This document shows, one piece after another, positions 49,801 through 55,985 of a stretch of DNA of 64,000 bases. Below the pieces are notes generated by a model. That model made no database searches, had not been told where the DNA came from, and was given only the letters and a program-made list of their open reading frames with translations. Position numbers and translations under genes: made by a program. How positions within the stretch are numbered: the first letter of the stretch is position 1; the number at the start of each line of letters is the position of its first letter. Origin of the DNA: Idiomarina ramblicola (GTDB lineage: Bacteria; Pseudomonadota; Gammaproteobacteria; Enterobacterales; Alteromonadaceae); NCBI RefSeq assembly GCF_003987255.1, contig NZ_PIQC01000003.1, forward strand, positions 186,001 through 250,000, read 5' to 3'.

Positions 49801-50219
49801 TTATTCACCACAAGATCTGCAAAATTGCCGCTGGCCGGGTAATCAAAAACCGGGTCGAGACCTTTCCAACAAGTGATATCACCGTTGATTGTTATGCCAC
49901 ATGCAGCGCCACTATTACTGCGCAATACCTTTAGTTGCTCGCTGGTTTGCTTCGCCTGTGGCCCCCAGCACGATATGGCGCCTGAAGCCTTTCGTGCACA
50001 AGCGAATGTTTCGCTTACGCCAATTTCTACAAACTCCCCTGTGGGTGGCGTCGTTGCGCCATCTCCCCAACATTGAATATTATTGTCGGCGTTTAGTGCG
50101 CAGCCTTGCGTTAAGTCTAGCTGCGCTCTTATGACTTCAGGATGGACGTTTTGAGCCTGTAGCTGGCTGGAGAAAAGCACTAAGCAGATAAAAATAATGG
50201 GCAGTCTTAATATGATCAT
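43884..50219 (-). CDS. Giant exported protein of six RCC1-like propellers and six Cys-rich modules
   Basis: 2111 residues with a signal peptide (about 1-22, LQAQ). I count six units of about 345 residues. Each has seven blades marked by C-[AG]-(x8-12)-CWG (42 blades; one, near residue 860, lacks its Cys pair), the number that closes an RCC1/BLIP-II-type seven-bladed propeller. Each propeller is followed by a Cys-rich InlB-like module with W-x-G-x-C-x-G...C (for example WQGACEGT, WRGACQGN, WEGDCRGT). Propellers lie near 25-283, 368-615, 707-955, 1040-1295, 1385-1645 and 1750-2010. The tail is AGGMLMLIMAWQALQDAKEE. Blade disulfides would suit an oxidising outside environment. Function unknown: adhesion, inhibition or binding are all open. 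Confidence 0.88.
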   Translation of the reverse strand: MIILRLPIIFICLVLFSSQLQAQNVHPEVIRAQLDLTQGCALNADNNIQCWGDGATTPPTGEFVEIGVSETFACARKASGAISCWGPQAKQTSEQLKVLRSNSGAACGITINGDITCWKGLDPVFDYPASGNFADLVVNNSGGCALTAQGELSCWGTTGFSQLPITHKRYIQLATGAVTCGLTEGGKAECWDASSGDAPIGLYQRLYSTTSHVCGDRIDGSTLCWNKTDTNVLASGDYQSFARYGDSRCEMKNDGTLRCSGDNRQQRTTPPDNFIGRELSNSINVSVDVKGTGVVGTFDGEFDCDSQCQQQWVDRKSVLLQARGRNFTRWQGACEGTQPFCRIRADADVNVVAEFGPVESRDTLPENASLIASSDCFIDTAGFAQCDGQYVSEHKAFAISGNRFNGCIIKEDRKLDCWDSADRKEDIPFNEAIAKVEINASTRCALSTGGDITCWGDEILALRQSPDATFVDFDLGDQFVCGITDAQQMLCWGNNGDGQTDAPDGNYIGVGVTDTQACGAKLEGGVVCWGDVSPSFETPSTDMFLSLSGEEDRICGVTETEQLFCWGDSYRDAVQQSVSVLDVKGPCVVAESAVSKGLGYCVNDHSREEVVITEGLGDVGVMRLHIAGSGKVRVTGRNDCMAHEKRCDYQVEDGEQVTLTAVAAGDNAFVGWRGACQGNSSECQITARDIRQVTAQFEIPDVDNFAPKPRVALGDNHGCALSADGTAFCFGDNTKNQLEAPASPFVQVYAAADYSCGLDQVGSVACWGEVAANIENNQPAVPFKQLQLGRQRICGIAEDGNAHCWGDENFRMDGNFIEVGFSDVHVCALGSDYQVSCNDNPSLLNDKSHYMFLVGDDEQLFGVSGELVLPLQGSRDGVPRPGLFDMSIRDGRVCGLYPGQGIQCAYSGSDPVSIAQAMQIAGNVESGCAISENYRLSCWGDAENWLEQPVAVGPWDVQKTVAVRVTGPGTVTANDGQFSCQDSCEWHLSAGSPLLLSARGDGLVGWGDDCSGTNDSCRVSVNDNALVSVTFEPAADLSQRSLKLVGIGDFGGCAVAANGQLNCWRNNAEPAPFTPAGQFTQVDAAQDRFCGLRTDGTVVCWFAQQRRSINYPVDGRWDDIYVGSMIRCAKRDSGRVACWGSGYNLSAPLVPFQQLAVGDDFACGLEYSGTVQCWGDSNQVTENVPDASFVQIMASNNSACARPEEGDWQCWGAYVETDFLNQHDWLIVERYDEVGFPTWCGITTDYESYCQPDLIPPIKDAVAIDVTSNQGFCVVNREGALFCSGQVANNIVVRNGDSTQSQIDVEVTTGGTVNIDGEGSCANDCSLLIPKKAVFDLTAQPEPGYRFTGWEGDCRGTSSHCEISGQPYHQIKALFSATSLTAAPQYQHLSLNAAGGCGITRQGAVYCWAKDSAVNQALEAPAGSHLSIAISDQFGCTITQQQGVSCWGDSTLNVVANVPDLTNVVQLTTGNTHACARLTSGRGICWGNNRFNQASLDVSNTISMVANENTSCALQQRGSVVCGGENNTFSLAEAEIDLINAVDIRVSDAGVCARLTDGRMQCASREVNAPASVNNFSDFDISGYNVCGITALGFGKCSQNYGEYTLDNSLQQIDVVSNRVCVLSDQGRVECWQDGESLGSPLPDGMLLGRNPQSVTVELTLQGEGTIFDKNGDLLCDSDCSLSGTSTQTLILNADAVNFAYWSGDCVSKESRCAIRLSGDKNITAHFLAESPFETTNGFESFDNNSSSGCYISETGHLNCFTLTEGVPPLNYPSTQRFTHIATGPEYCGIRYDKTLHCWSESVADVPTGYYSEIDVGNGFACAIRDDGKLLCWGSSFLAYAAPAGAGPYHSLSIGQSRACVLDGSGRAQCWGENTDFFPAPDTQFVQLSLSSHRDYFSVCGVTASGEVECWGSINENDIPRDNVKQVSVHRWGGCAVMDDASLQCWGNNSYGLLDAPDGEFRAVKVDDRGACALSNDGELICWGDGFDYLSGGFSSVYQDYFPVWLVLNAPLSGDIGVDPLAAVCGDDCRLEIARGDTVTLVAMPDDGFVASEWTGDCSGLNPLRECVLHMDGSKNVSALFAQINSRNQQPAGGMLMLIMAWQALQDAKEE

Positions 50220-50315
50220 GAGCTTATCAGTAGTTTACTTTTTATACAAAAGTTGCACTCATGTTAATCGTTGTCAAGCTTTAAAGAATAAATATTCTAT
50301 ATATTACTAGACCGC

Positions 50316-50337
50316 ACCTAAAGCAATAGCGTCAGGT
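50316..50337. repeat. Degenerate copy of the palindromic repeat
   Basis: ACCTAAAGCAATAGCGTCAGGT keeps both ends and the central GCAATAGC of the palindromes at 43864 and 53992 but differs at four positions, so the stem is broken. It lies in the intergenic region between divergent genes 43884 and 50402. Confidence 0.4.
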
Positions 50338-50401
50338 ATAAGGTTACTAGCGCAACCAAGTTGTTTTTATGTTAATTTAGCGTGCACTCACTTATTACGG
50401 A

Positions 50402-53400
50402 ATGGATGCCATAATGCTTCGATTGATTGTCGCGCTAGTTTTTCTGTGTTTCTGTGCTTTTGCGCAAGGCCAAACCCCAACAGAGTCTATTGCTAAAATT
50501 AAGCAACGCCTACAAGCTTCTACCGAAAAGCCACTTGAGTCTTTGCAGATAATAAGCGGAACAGGCTTGAGTTATCAAACAGCTCAACCGGCTTTACATA
50601 ACTTCAAGTTACCGTCAGGTGTTCTGCTCAAAGCGGAGCTGACGCGCCAGCATGCCGACGTTAATGGCGTGGCGACACTGACTGCCAACACTTCACAAGG
50701 CAAAATTAGGGTCAACAAACGCGGCAACACATCCATAACGACCATTAGCACCGACCAACACCGCTGGAAAATTCTGAGCATTGCCGGCGAGTCACTTATT
50801 TACGATGACTACGAGCTACCGGCACGCATAGCAGAAGACGATGCCATTATGATGGATCCACACACGAAGTCACTGCCCGTAAAAACACCTACTAAGAGTG
50901 CAGACGCCACAAGCAACGACGGTACATCAAAGACCTTCGACGCGGTCATTCTCTATACGCAAGCAACCATTGACTACTACGAAGGCGAAGACCTGGCACT
51001 AGCGCGCATAGCAGACATTGTCGACACCACCAACGAAATTTATGCCGACAGCACGATCCCGCTGATTATGAATTTGCACAAAACATTCTTAATCGACTAC
51101 GACCCTGAGAACAAAAAAACGAGTTTTGAAGCGCTCAATGAAATGCATCCTGAAAGTCCTTACTTTGGTGCCGCTTATGCTTATGCGCTAGAAGCCGGCG
51201 TCGACTACTTAATTACTATGCGCCCATTTGTTTCAAATGACGGCTACTGTGGCCTTGCTCGAGCTGCTGGCATGAATAACGAGCCTTACGACCCCGAAGT
51301 TGTTAATATATCCCATACCTCCATTAGCTGTAGCGATTTCACCAATGCTCATGAGTTAGGCCATAATATGGGGCTCGCGCACTCATACAAACAAGGCGAA
51401 GAGGGGTATGCCTTTCCATATGCCCGCGGCTATGGCAAGCAGCACGACTTTGTTACCGTTATGGCGTATGTGCCATCTTTTGGCGAACAAGGTAACTACC
51501 CGGAAAAACTTTATAAATTTTCTAGTCCAGATCTTGATTGTAATGGCAGTCCTTGCGGTATTAACCATACACAAATTGATGGTGCAGACGCAGTAAGGGC
51601 ACTTTCCACTCGCGTAGACAAGCTCACCGAAATTCGAGACCTCACAGTATTAAAAGACAGCTACGTTGCAGTTAATAGCCCTTATGCGCGCATTGGCTTT
51701 AATGGTCAGACGCCAACTTGTTCCGGTATATGCACACAAGACTTCGATATAGACACCGATGTCACTGTTACCGCAGAACCTCTTGCCGGCTTTGAGTTTA
51801 TTAAGTGGGGTGAGCAATGCGATAGTATTTCAGGTAAGCAATGCCAGCTGACAACCAATGCATTACACGGCCCCACTCCGGAACTGCAAGAAGTATACGT
51901 TGAAGGCGTCGCTAAAGAAGTCGCTTTGGATACTGACGAAGTAGATATAGAGCTAGGGTACTTTAAGGATCAGTGGCGTGTCGATGAGCAAACCGTTAAC
52001 GTTGGTGACTACTCACTTCGCTCTCCTTACATCAATGAAAATGGCTTAGTTTCGCTCACCATGAAGGTCGCAGGTAAAGGCAAGCTCAAGTTCTGGCTAA
52101 AAACCTCGTTTGGCAAGGAAAATAACTTAGCCTTGCGCTTTTTAGGTTCACCAATACAGGTGAACGGCGAAACTGGGTGGACACAATACAGCTTCGACAT
52201 TGATCGTGAGTTTGTTGCTATTACCCCTTTGACCATCGAATTATTCACAGACAATGCCAACATCAGTGGCGACCATCGTTTTTGGGTTGACGGTATAAAG
52301 TTTATTCCAGACCCTGATTCGAATAAGCCTGTTACACTGCGCTCTTCTGGGGCGGGTAGCATTGAAATTCAAACTGAACCTTACCCCACAACGTGTAACA
52401 ATACCTGCGACTTATACCCAGAGCCGGTTAGTGGCACACACACATTCGCTGCCATACCTGAAGAGGGAGAAAGCTTCATAGGTTGGGGCGGCGCCTGTCG
52501 CGGTACAGAACCAGAATGTGTTGTCAGTGCTGATCGCTATCAACATGCTTATGCGTATTTTACGCGCTCGCAGTCACTACTTACCTCAGCCGATATTGCC
52601 AAAGTGCTAGACAATGAGGAACTCCATTTTTATCCATCAAGATACTCGGACGAATGGCAAGTGCAAAATGACTCCAGCGCGGGCAGCACCTCGCTTAAAG
52701 CCAGTACTCAGTCAGGTTTCGCATCTTACACGCTAAAATCCTACTTTGAAGGCGAAGGCCGTCTGTCATTTGACTATAAAGTACAGCATGAGTCGGACAT
52801 AGACTCATTCTATATTTTTCTCAATGGGCAACAGGTGCTTTTAGAAGGTAACACCGACGGTTGGGCCACATTTTCAAGAGAACTCACAGAACGTGAGCAT
52901 AGCATCGCATGGTACGTTGACTATAAAACCAGTGAAAGCAGTAATGAACGTTTGGTGGCTATTGATAATGTTCAGTGGAATGGTGAACCCGCTCCATTAA
53001 TTGGCGCAAGACTTAAGGTTATGGGAGCTCAAGGCGCTATTAGAGTAGACCCTAGCTATTACTGTCGAAACCAATGCGTTATCGGTCTTGGCGGCTTGTC
53101 AGACATTGACAACGTCACCTTTTTCGCCGAGCCAGACCCTTACGTTGAGTTTGTGCGCTGGGAGGGAATATGCGCCGATCAAGACAGTCACTGTAAGCTA
53201 ACAGCAGGAGACCTGGAAGATAGCCAGGTTACCGCGGTTTTTCAGGACGTTACTTACACCGTAACAGCCTCAGCAAATGAGGGTGGCCATGCGTCTCCGC
53301 AACGACAACAAGTCACCGCCGGCACTTCCGCTGATGTTACGCTAACACCATTAGTCGGGCATCAAATTGCAGACACCTGGGGTTGCGACGGATCGCTTTC

Positions 53401-53947
53401 AGAGCGTATTTACACCACAGCGGCCATTTTTGAAAACTGCGCTGTAAAAGCAGAGTTCGAGAAATTGGAGTATCAGGTAAGCTTTGATTTAGGCGAGTAT
53501 GGCGAACGCACTGGCGGTGGCGAGCTAGAACAAATTGTTCAATGGGGTGAGAGCGCTGAAGTACCAGAATTCAGCGTTACCGACGGCTGGCATTTTGCTG
53601 GCTGGTCGCAGCCATTTGAAGACATAACCGCAAACGCAAACATCAGTGCAACCTACCAAGAGGTTGAGGGGGCTATACGCGTCGAGCTTACGGTAAGCGA
53701 CAACGCTAGTTTGTCGGTAGAGCCATTGCAGTACATTAAAGAGGGTGATTCACTCAGCGTTACCGTCAACCCAGACCCAGGTTACAGAATTAACCAAAAG
53801 GTTGCCGGCAGTTGCCCTACCGGCGAATGGGAAAAAAACCAATACACCATTGCAAACATAACTGATGACTGTGACGCTAAGTTTTCAGTAACGCCCGTGC
53901 TTAAGAGTGGCTCACTACTGTTAATACTGGCTACTGAGGGGCAGTAA
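50402..53947 (+). CDS. Secreted zinc metalloprotease with C-terminal beta modules (paralogue 3)
   Basis: 1181 residues, signal peptide about 1-23 (AQGQ). The start may be the ATG at 50402 or the one 12 bases later (MLRLIV). Propeptide NKRGNTSITTISTDQHRWKI, catalytic HELGHNMGLAH near 315-325 and Met-turn VTVMAYVP are nearly the same as in the 34548 product. The same order of Cys-rich modules and jelly-roll domains (GKGKLKFWLKTSFG; WGGACRGTEPEC) follows, with two B-repeat-like domains and the tail SGSLLLILATEGQ. It is divergent from the giant propeller gene by about 180 bases. Compared with paralogue 2 the tail is 8-9 residues shorter. Confidence 0.88.
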   Translation: MDAIMLRLIVALVFLCFCAFAQGQTPTESIAKIKQRLQASTEKPLESLQIISGTGLSYQTAQPALHNFKLPSGVLLKAELTRQHADVNGVATLTANTSQGKIRVNKRGNTSITTISTDQHRWKILSIAGESLIYDDYELPARIAEDDAIMMDPHTKSLPVKTPTKSADATSNDGTSKTFDAVILYTQATIDYYEGEDLALARIADIVDTTNEIYADSTIPLIMNLHKTFLIDYDPENKKTSFEALNEMHPESPYFGAAYAYALEAGVDYLITMRPFVSNDGYCGLARAAGMNNEPYDPEVVNISHTSISCSDFTNAHELGHNMGLAHSYKQGEEGYAFPYARGYGKQHDFVTVMAYVPSFGEQGNYPEKLYKFSSPDLDCNGSPCGINHTQIDGADAVRALSTRVDKLTEIRDLTVLKDSYVAVNSPYARIGFNGQTPTCSGICTQDFDIDTDVTVTAEPLAGFEFIKWGEQCDSISGKQCQLTTNALHGPTPELQEVYVEGVAKEVALDTDEVDIELGYFKDQWRVDEQTVNVGDYSLRSPYINENGLVSLTMKVAGKGKLKFWLKTSFGKENNLALRFLGSPIQVNGETGWTQYSFDIDREFVAITPLTIELFTDNANISGDHRFWVDGIKFIPDPDSNKPVTLRSSGAGSIEIQTEPYPTTCNNTCDLYPEPVSGTHTFAAIPEEGESFIGWGGACRGTEPECVVSADRYQHAYAYFTRSQSLLTSADIAKVLDNEELHFYPSRYSDEWQVQNDSSAGSTSLKASTQSGFASYTLKSYFEGEGRLSFDYKVQHESDIDSFYIFLNGQQVLLEGNTDGWATFSRELTEREHSIAWYVDYKTSESSNERLVAIDNVQWNGEPAPLIGARLKVMGAQGAIRVDPSYYCRNQCVIGLGGLSDIDNVTFFAEPDPYVEFVRWEGICADQDSHCKLTAGDLEDSQVTAVFQDVTYTVTASANEGGHASPQRQQVTAGTSADVTLTPLVGHQIADTWGCDGSLSERIYTTAAIFENCAVKAEFEKLEYQVSFDLGEYGERTGGGELEQIVQWGESAEVPEFSVTDGWHFAGWSQPFEDITANANISATYQEVEGAIRVELTVSDNASLSVEPLQYIKEGDSLSVTVNPDPGYRINQKVAGSCPTGEWEKNQYTIANITDDCDAKFSVTPVLKSGSLLLILATEGQ

Positions 53948-53955
53948 TGCCCCTC
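53936..53955 (+). terminator. Hairpin overlapping the stop of metalloprotease 3
   Basis: GAGGGGCA and TGCCCCTC pair perfectly around GTAA, spanning the TAA stop. A second small hairpin (CCCGC/GCGGG) follows at once. No T tract, so termination is probable but not proved. Confidence 0.55.
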
Positions 53956-53991
53956 CCGCAGGGCGGGTAGCCAGATGTTGTTAAGATCGAA

Positions 53992-54011
53992 CCTGATGCA
54001 ATAGCATCAGG
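53992..54011. repeat. Palindromic repeat, copy 2 (end of the FtsK-type operon)
   Basis: The same CCTGATGC-AATA-GCATCAGG palindrome as at 43864, again beside a minus-strand stop (the TAG at 54019-54021). The identity extends to 25 bases. It separates convergent genes and may end transcripts from both sides. Confidence 0.7.
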
Positions 54012-54018
54012 CTACAAG

Positions 54019-54441
54019 CTATGGCACAGAAGCAGCTATTGAGCTCGCCTGGCTCAATGTATTACCAATATCTTCATGGGTACTTTCAATACGACGCTCC
54101 ATAGCGGCAATTTCGCTATTTTTACTCTGCTGCTGATGCGCCAGATCATCAACCTGGCTCTGTTCTTTGCTCAGCTCCTCGTTTAACTTATCAACGTCCG
54201 TTAACGCATTAACAAGCTCACCTGTGGTTGTTACAAAGTTACTGGTGTTATCTTGCAGGCGCTGCACTTCGTCCTGCAGTGGCACACCGTAACGAGGATA
54301 GAAAGCCTGCCCGGCGTTATCATTCCAGCGCGCATTTAACGTTTCTAATTGTTCACTAAATTCATCGTCTTGCTGGCGGATACTTTGTTGCAAGTCGCAA
54401 CTTTGCTCATAATGTCGTTTAATAGGTTCAAAATGGCTCAT
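54019..54441 (-). CDS. Small helical protein, WXG100-like
   Basis: 140 residues, no signal peptide, almost wholly helical. LNARWNDNAGQAFYPRYG (about 34-51) between two amphipathic helices resembles the W-x-G turn region of WXG100/ESX proteins (W-x-D/G-x-A-x-x-F). A second helical pair rich in Gln/Glu follows (about 75-130), longer than classic 100-residue WXG proteins. The start has a perfect AGGAGG 8 bases upstream, so strong translation is expected. Last gene of the nine-gene operon with an FtsK-type ATPase. It could be a secreted substrate or an inner structural part; the family call is inference from pattern. Confidence 0.7.
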   Translation of the reverse strand: MSHFEPIKRHYEQSCDLQQSIRQQDDEFSEQLETLNARWNDNAGQAFYPRYGVPLQDEVQRLQDNTSNFVTTTGELVNALTDVDKLNEELSKEQSQVDDLAHQQQSKNSEIAAMERRIESTHEDIGNTLSQASSIAASVP

Positions 54442-54462
54442 CGGCTTGCCTCCTGCATAAGG

Positions 54463-55476
54463 TCAACTGAACAGCTTTCGGTCAAATGCCAGTAATTGTT
54501 CTGCCTTCGTTTGCAGTGCTCGCTGTAGCATAAATAATTGCGCGTCAGTGTCGCTAAGACTGTTGGCCAGGTTACGCTCGTCACTGATAAGTCCATCTTT
54601 GTTGTGCTGCGCCCGCTGCTCCGCCTGTTGCTGCTGTTTATGTAGCTGCACCATATTATCCCGCACTTGTTGGTATTGCTGTAATACGTCATCAAGTTGC
54701 TGAAGCTGCTCATGCTGCTGCTCAACTTGCTGTTGTTGCTGCTGATGTTGCTCTCGTACAGCGCTAATGTGTGTCAATGCCTTGGCACAGTTCGACAAGT
54801 GTTGCTGACACTGTCTAAGATAATCGCGCAGGCGGCTAATTAAGCTTTTATAATCGGCTACCTGTTTATGCCAGTAACTAACATTTTGCTGTGCACTGCT
54901 CAGGGCCGCTTCAGCATTTCTTACCGCCTGCCTCTGCATACTGCAATCGGGTTTCACTCGTACTTGCCTGGACTGACCATTTTCATACACAGTTTCATAT
55001 CGATACGAAACCTCACAGGTATTTAAGTCAGCTCGAGCATGACTCAGCCTTTGCTCACAAGCACGTTCTTCAGCGTCTGCCCTACTCAATTGTTTTTCTG
55101 CGTTTGCCAGCCCCGCTTCTGCTTTTGCCAACTCACTGCTGGTTTCACTGCGCTCCCGCTCCCAGTTACGCTGCTTACTCTTAACCGCTTTATCAAGTTC
55201 GTTGGTTTGCGTTTGCGAGTCCTGCTGTTGTCGCTGTTGCTGGTCTGCAACTGCCCGTAGCTTATCGAGCTGCTTAACAGCATCGCTTAGCTTCTGCTCG
55301 TTCGCCCGCAGCCTTTCCTCCCAGTCATTCACTGTAACCTGGGCCTGATAACAACCGTCGTCGCACTGACGCTGTAAATGTCGAAGCTCCTCGCCTAAAT
55401 CGCCATAAATACGCTGCCTGACACTGGCGTCATCAACAATTAGGTTCAATTGATTTGCTAGCCACTTGGGTTGCAT
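54463..55476 (-). CDS. Long coiled-coil protein of the FtsK-type operon
   Basis: 337 residues, no signal peptide or membrane segment. It is coiled coil from about residue 45 to the end, very rich in Gln (QQQQQQ runs) and Ala/Leu. A short non-coiled hairpin near 150-180 (YRYETVYENGQSRQVRVKPDC) sits between two Cys and suggests a coiled-coil hairpin with a disulfide or metal-held tip. Three further Cys are near the N-terminus (CDDGC) and in a CQQHLSNCAK stretch. No known family recognised. 6 bases after the 79-residue WXG-like gene. May be an elongated substrate or scaffold. Confidence 0.72.
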   Translation of the reverse strand: MQPKWLANQLNLIVDDASVRQRIYGDLGEELRHLQRQCDDGCYQAQVTVNDWEERLRANEQKLSDAVKQLDKLRAVADQQQRQQQDSQTQTNELDKAVKSKQRNWERERSETSSELAKAEAGLANAEKQLSRADAEERACEQRLSHARADLNTCEVSYRYETVYENGQSRQVRVKPDCSMQRQAVRNAEAALSSAQQNVSYWHKQVADYKSLISRLRDYLRQCQQHLSNCAKALTHISAVREQHQQQQQQVEQQHEQLQQLDDVLQQYQQVRDNMVQLHKQQQQAEQRAQHNKDGLISDERNLANSLSDTDAQLFMLQRALQTKAEQLLAFDRKLFS

Positions 55477-55482
55477 GCCGTT

Positions 55483-55722
55483 TTACCCCAGTTCATCCGC
55501 AGTTATTTTGACTAAGTGTTCAAGTTGTTGCAGGTAACTACTGAGATTATTAGACGCCTGCAAATGCAACTCTTCAGCCTCCTCAGCGCCTTCTCCTTCA
55601 TAGCTGTCGGTTAACGTATGCCAGTTGCTTTCAAATTGCTTTGTTTGCTCATCGAGCCGTTGCAGCCCTTTTTTCAGCAGGGCCTCAAGGTCTTGTAATT
55701 GCTGGAAACCTTCACGATTCAT
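55483..55722 (-). CDS. Small WXG100-like protein
   Basis: 79 residues: two helices joined around FESNWHTLTDSYEGEGAEEA (about 29-48). The size, the helix-turn-helix shape and a Trp with glycines at the turn recall WXG100 proteins, although the exact W-x-G spacing is not kept. No signal peptide. The start overlaps the end of the 90-residue gene by 11 bases, with GCAGG upstream. WXG proteins are often encoded in pairs next to an FtsK-type ATPase, as here. Confidence 0.68.
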   Translation of the reverse strand: MNREGFQQLQDLEALLKKGLQRLDEQTKQFESNWHTLTDSYEGEGAEEAEELHLQASNNLSSYLQQLEHLVKITADELG

Positions 55723-55984
55723 ACAAATACCTGCGCAGTAACGTTAGTCGATGCTGAGTTGCGTCTTTAATATCAACCAGCAATTGCTCAGACAAATTTT
55801 GCGACAACTGCGACAACTCGTCGTTAATCACCGTTGCTTGTGCATAGAAGTCAGCTTCAAACTCTCGTCGCCCCTGCTCCAGGCATTCATTCAGTTGGCG
55901 CTGAAACTGGTTCAGCGCTAACTGCAGTTCATCAATTTCATGGTTGTAGCGATGCAGCTTAGGCTCAACGTCATTTAAAGACAT
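55712..55984 (-). CDS. Small helical protein, possible partner of the WXG-like protein
   Basis: 90 residues, all helical, no signal peptide. It begins MSLNDVEPKLHRYNHEIDEL and has one Cys. A break near LEQGRREFEADFYAQA (about 35-50) could be the turn of a helical hairpin; there is no Trp-x-Gly. GGGAGG lies 6 bases before the start, and it follows the ATPase gene by one base. Probably forms a complex with the 79-residue product, by analogy to EsxA/EsxB pairs; this is inference. Confidence 0.65.
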   Translation of the reverse strand: MSLNDVEPKLHRYNHEIDELQLALNQFQRQLNECLEQGRREFEADFYAQATVINDELSQLSQNLSEQLLVDIKDATQHRLTLLRRYLYES

Positions 55985-55985
55985 A

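Noticed and set aside
43884-50219. True RCC1 (chromatin or small-GTPase) function for the propeller protein
   Set aside because: It has a signal peptide and stapling Cys in nearly every blade, so it works outside the cytoplasm; only the fold is shared.
54463-55476. Gln-rich runs as a DNA repeat or CRISPR-like array
   Set aside because: The runs are irregular CAG/CAA codons in an intact reading frame that encodes a coiled coil; no spacer-repeat order.
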